NCBI RefSeq assembly: GCF_000439085.1
Contig: NZ_AUUA01000023.1
Coordinates: 1 to 35,545 of the forward strand
Length of the DNA stretch: 35,545 nt
Source of the DNA: Leminorella grimontii ATCC 33999 = DSM 5078
GTDB lineage: Bacteria > Pseudomonadota > Gammaproteobacteria > Enterobacterales > Enterobacteriaceae
Direction: 5' to 3'
Made by a program: the position numbers and the translations under genes. Within the stretch, counting starts at the first letter, position 1; every line of letters begins with the position of its first letter. A model generated the notes under the pieces. That model searched no databases and was not told the origin of the DNA. It saw nothing but the letters and a program-made list of their open reading frames with translations. This document shows, piece by piece, positions 34,140 to 35,545 of this stretch.

Positions 34140-35545
34140 ATGAACGATCGCGCAAGTTTGCTCGTGAACTCAGGCGGTACGACTTCCCAAGTTCTTTCTT
34201 TAAATTCTAAAAAGCCCGTCAAAATTAAGTTTCAATTTGGTACTAAGTACCTTCTTAAAAATCATGATGACGACTTTGCACCGGAAAACGTAACGCTTCA
34301 ACGTAATGGCAACGATCTTTATGTGACGCTTGAAGATGAGACAGAGCCTTCGCTTGTTGTTGAAGATTATTATTCTACCGGCAACGACATGCAGTTTTTG
34401 GGTATGGCAGAAGATGGTCAGCTGTATGCCTTTATGTCTGCTGATGGAACGGCGTTTGATTCGGGATACTTACTGGCGGACGGACAATATTCTCAAGCTG
34501 CTTTAGGTGGAAACGCACTGGGCAGCGGCTCCTATCTGTTTCAGCAGGTTGAAAACGGCGATGATAACATCCTGGCTGGAATATGGCCGTGGCTGCTGGG
34601 CGTTGCTACAATTGCGACCGCCGCTGGCATTATAATTGCAAATCAGGATAACGACGACGGTAATTCCCCAGCGCCAGCTCCTTCTTCCGTACCGGCGGTC
34701 ACGGACATAGCCGATAACACAGGAGCAATAACCGGCAGCGTAGAATATAACGGCGTTACCGATGAACAGCGTCCGGTCATCACGGGGTCTGGGGAAGCCG
34801 GTAGCATTATCACCGTTTATGACAACGGTACGATTATTGGTACAACAACCGTCGATGCAAACGGCAAATGGACGTTCACGCCAGACAGCAACCTGTCTGA
34901 CGGTAAGCATGAGATTTCCGCGACGCAAACCAACTCAGCCGGAGCGGTCAGCCAGCATTCTGACAGCTTTGCATTTACTGTTGACACTCTGGCGCCAGAA
35001 AAGCCGCTTATTACCAGCGTATTAGACGACGCAGGGGCCGTTCAGGGCGCATTGACCAATGGCGCGATGACGGACGATACGCGTCCGGAGTTCAGCGGTT
35101 CCGGCGAAGCTGGGTGCATAATTACGTTTTACATCAACGACGTTGCGGTAGGTTCGACAACCGTTGACAGCGACGGAAACTGGAGTTTTACGCCGTCAGA
35201 AGATTTGTCTGATGGACACTATCAGGTGTATGTAACCCAGACGGACAAAGCGGGTAACGTCAGCGAAAAATCTGCGACGTTTGATTTCGACGTGAATACG
35301 GCAAGGCCCGATAGCCCAACTTTCGACAGCATCATTGACGACGTCGGCCCGATCACCGGTGAGATCACCGACGGCAGCGATACCGACGACACCCAGCCGA
35401 CCTTCAGCGGCGAGGGCGAGCCGGGCGACACCATCACCTTCTATGACAATGATGAGGTGATTGGCTCGACGACGGTGGATGAGCACGGCGAATGGAGCTT
35501 TACGCCGGATACCCCGCTGGACGAGGGCGAGCACGCGATCACCAT
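34140..35545 (+). CDS. BapA-like giant repeat adhesin, N-terminal part (runs off window)
   Basis: Open from the ATG at 34140 to the window end: 468 codons with no stop. There is no Sec signal. Residues 1-130 resemble the BapA prefix domain (VKIKFQFGTKYLLKNH, NVTLQRNGNDLYVTLED, FLGMAEDGQLYAFMS). A hydrophobic, glycine-alanine segment follows at about 146-167 (WPWLLGVATIATAAGIIIAN), then an Asp/Asn/Pro linker. From residue 192 come tandem bacterial Ig-like domains of 104 residues. This is the layout of large biofilm adhesins exported by a dedicated type I secretion system through a C-terminal signal; that end and any secretion genes are outside. AAAGGAG lies ten bases upstream. Confidence 0.88.
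   Translation, partial: MNDRASLLVNSGGTTSQVLSLNSKKPVKIKFQFGTKYLLKNHDDDFAPENVTLQRNGNDLYVTLEDETEPSLVVEDYYSTGNDMQFLGMAEDGQLYAFMSADGTAFDSGYLLADGQYSQAALGGNALGSGSYLFQQVENGDDNILAGIWPWLLGVATIATAAGIIIANQDNDDGNSPAPAPSSVPAVTDIADNTGAITGSVEYNGVTDEQRPVITGSGEAGSIITVYDNGTIIGTTTVDANGKWTFTPDSNLSDGKHEISATQTNSAGAVSQHSDSFAFTVDTLAPEKPLITSVLDDAGAVQGALTNGAMTDDTRPEFSGSGEAGCIITFYINDVAVGSTTVDSDGNWSFTPSEDLSDGHYQVYVTQTDKAGNVSEKSATFDFDVNTARPDSPTFDSIIDDVGPITGEITDGSDTDDTQPTFSGEGEPGDTITFYDNDEVIGSTTVDEHGEWSFTPDTPLDEGEHAIT
34713..35545 (+). repeat. Tandem 312-bp (104-residue) Ig-like repeats
   Basis: Units begin at 34713, 35025 and 35337, exactly 312 bp apart; the third is cut by the window end. Each reads DxxGxxxG, then T/SDxxxPxxSGxGExG, a TxYxND core, STTVDxxGxWxFTP, LxxGxHxI, and ends before the next DD. 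The first two differ widely in codons; the third is visibly richer in G and C. Confidence 0.92.

Overview
The window is a chromosomal segment of a gammaproteobacterium of the order Enterobacterales. The evidence is the backbone gene order: the 3' end of a 5S rRNA gene with rrnB-type T1/T2 terminators, then mobB-mobA, yihD-srkA-dsbA, and further on yiiM, sodA, fdhD and fdoGHI. From memory, E. coli has rrnA-mobB-mobA-yihD-srkA-dsbA in the same order. The proteins match their enteric homologues closely in length and motifs. Genus cannot be fixed from the window alone; a member of the Budviciaceae or a related anaerobically respiring enteric is a guess.

Layout. 1-276: 5S rRNA end and two tandem terminators. 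528-4078: a cysteine-uptake and cysteine-desulfidase pair (cyuP-cyuA) and a SanA-family envelope protein, lying between the rRNA operon and mobB. 4090-5183 (minus strand): mobA-mobB for molybdenum cofactor work. 5691-13102: a complete nitrite-ammonification operon, nrfA-B-C-D-E, a DsbE/CcmG-like thioredoxin, then nrfF and nrfG, preceded by an FNR-type site and lying between mobA and yihD. 13259-15246: yihD-srkA-dsbA. 15678-19840: assT (arylsulfate sulfotransferase), a DUF3053 lipoprotein, a ClbS/DfsB-family protein and yagU. 19880-21927 (minus strand): yiiM, phnA/yjdM and sodA, the last with a Fur-box promoter. 22161-28904: fdhE, fdhD and the selenocysteine-containing formate dehydrogenase fdoGHI. 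29467-35545: a surface-adhesion region with an AIDA/pertactin-type autotransporter, a small lipoprotein, about 1 kb of very AT-rich non-coding DNA, and the start of a giant BapA-like repeat adhesin that runs off the end.

How the genes fit together. Much of the window serves anaerobic or microaerobic respiration and the periplasmic chemistry it needs. FdoGHI can oxidise formate and pass electrons to the quinone pool. NrfD-NrfC-NrfB-NrfA can take electrons from menaquinol to reduce nitrite to ammonium. MobA/MobB and FdhD/FdhE serve the molybdenum and selenium enzyme. NrfE, the DsbE-like protein, NrfF and NrfG attach the special CWSCK heme of NrfA. DsbA supplies disulfides, including probably the one in AssT. 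CyuP/CyuA degrade cysteine to pyruvate, ammonia and sulfide. SodA, SrkA and YiiM are stress or detoxification functions.

The most accessory part is the right end (29-35.5 kb). The best structural points to follow are the nrf block between mobA and yihD, fdhE placed outside the fdo operon, assT with no dsbL/dsbI beside it, and the AT-rich leader plus 104-residue repeat array of the giant adhesin.
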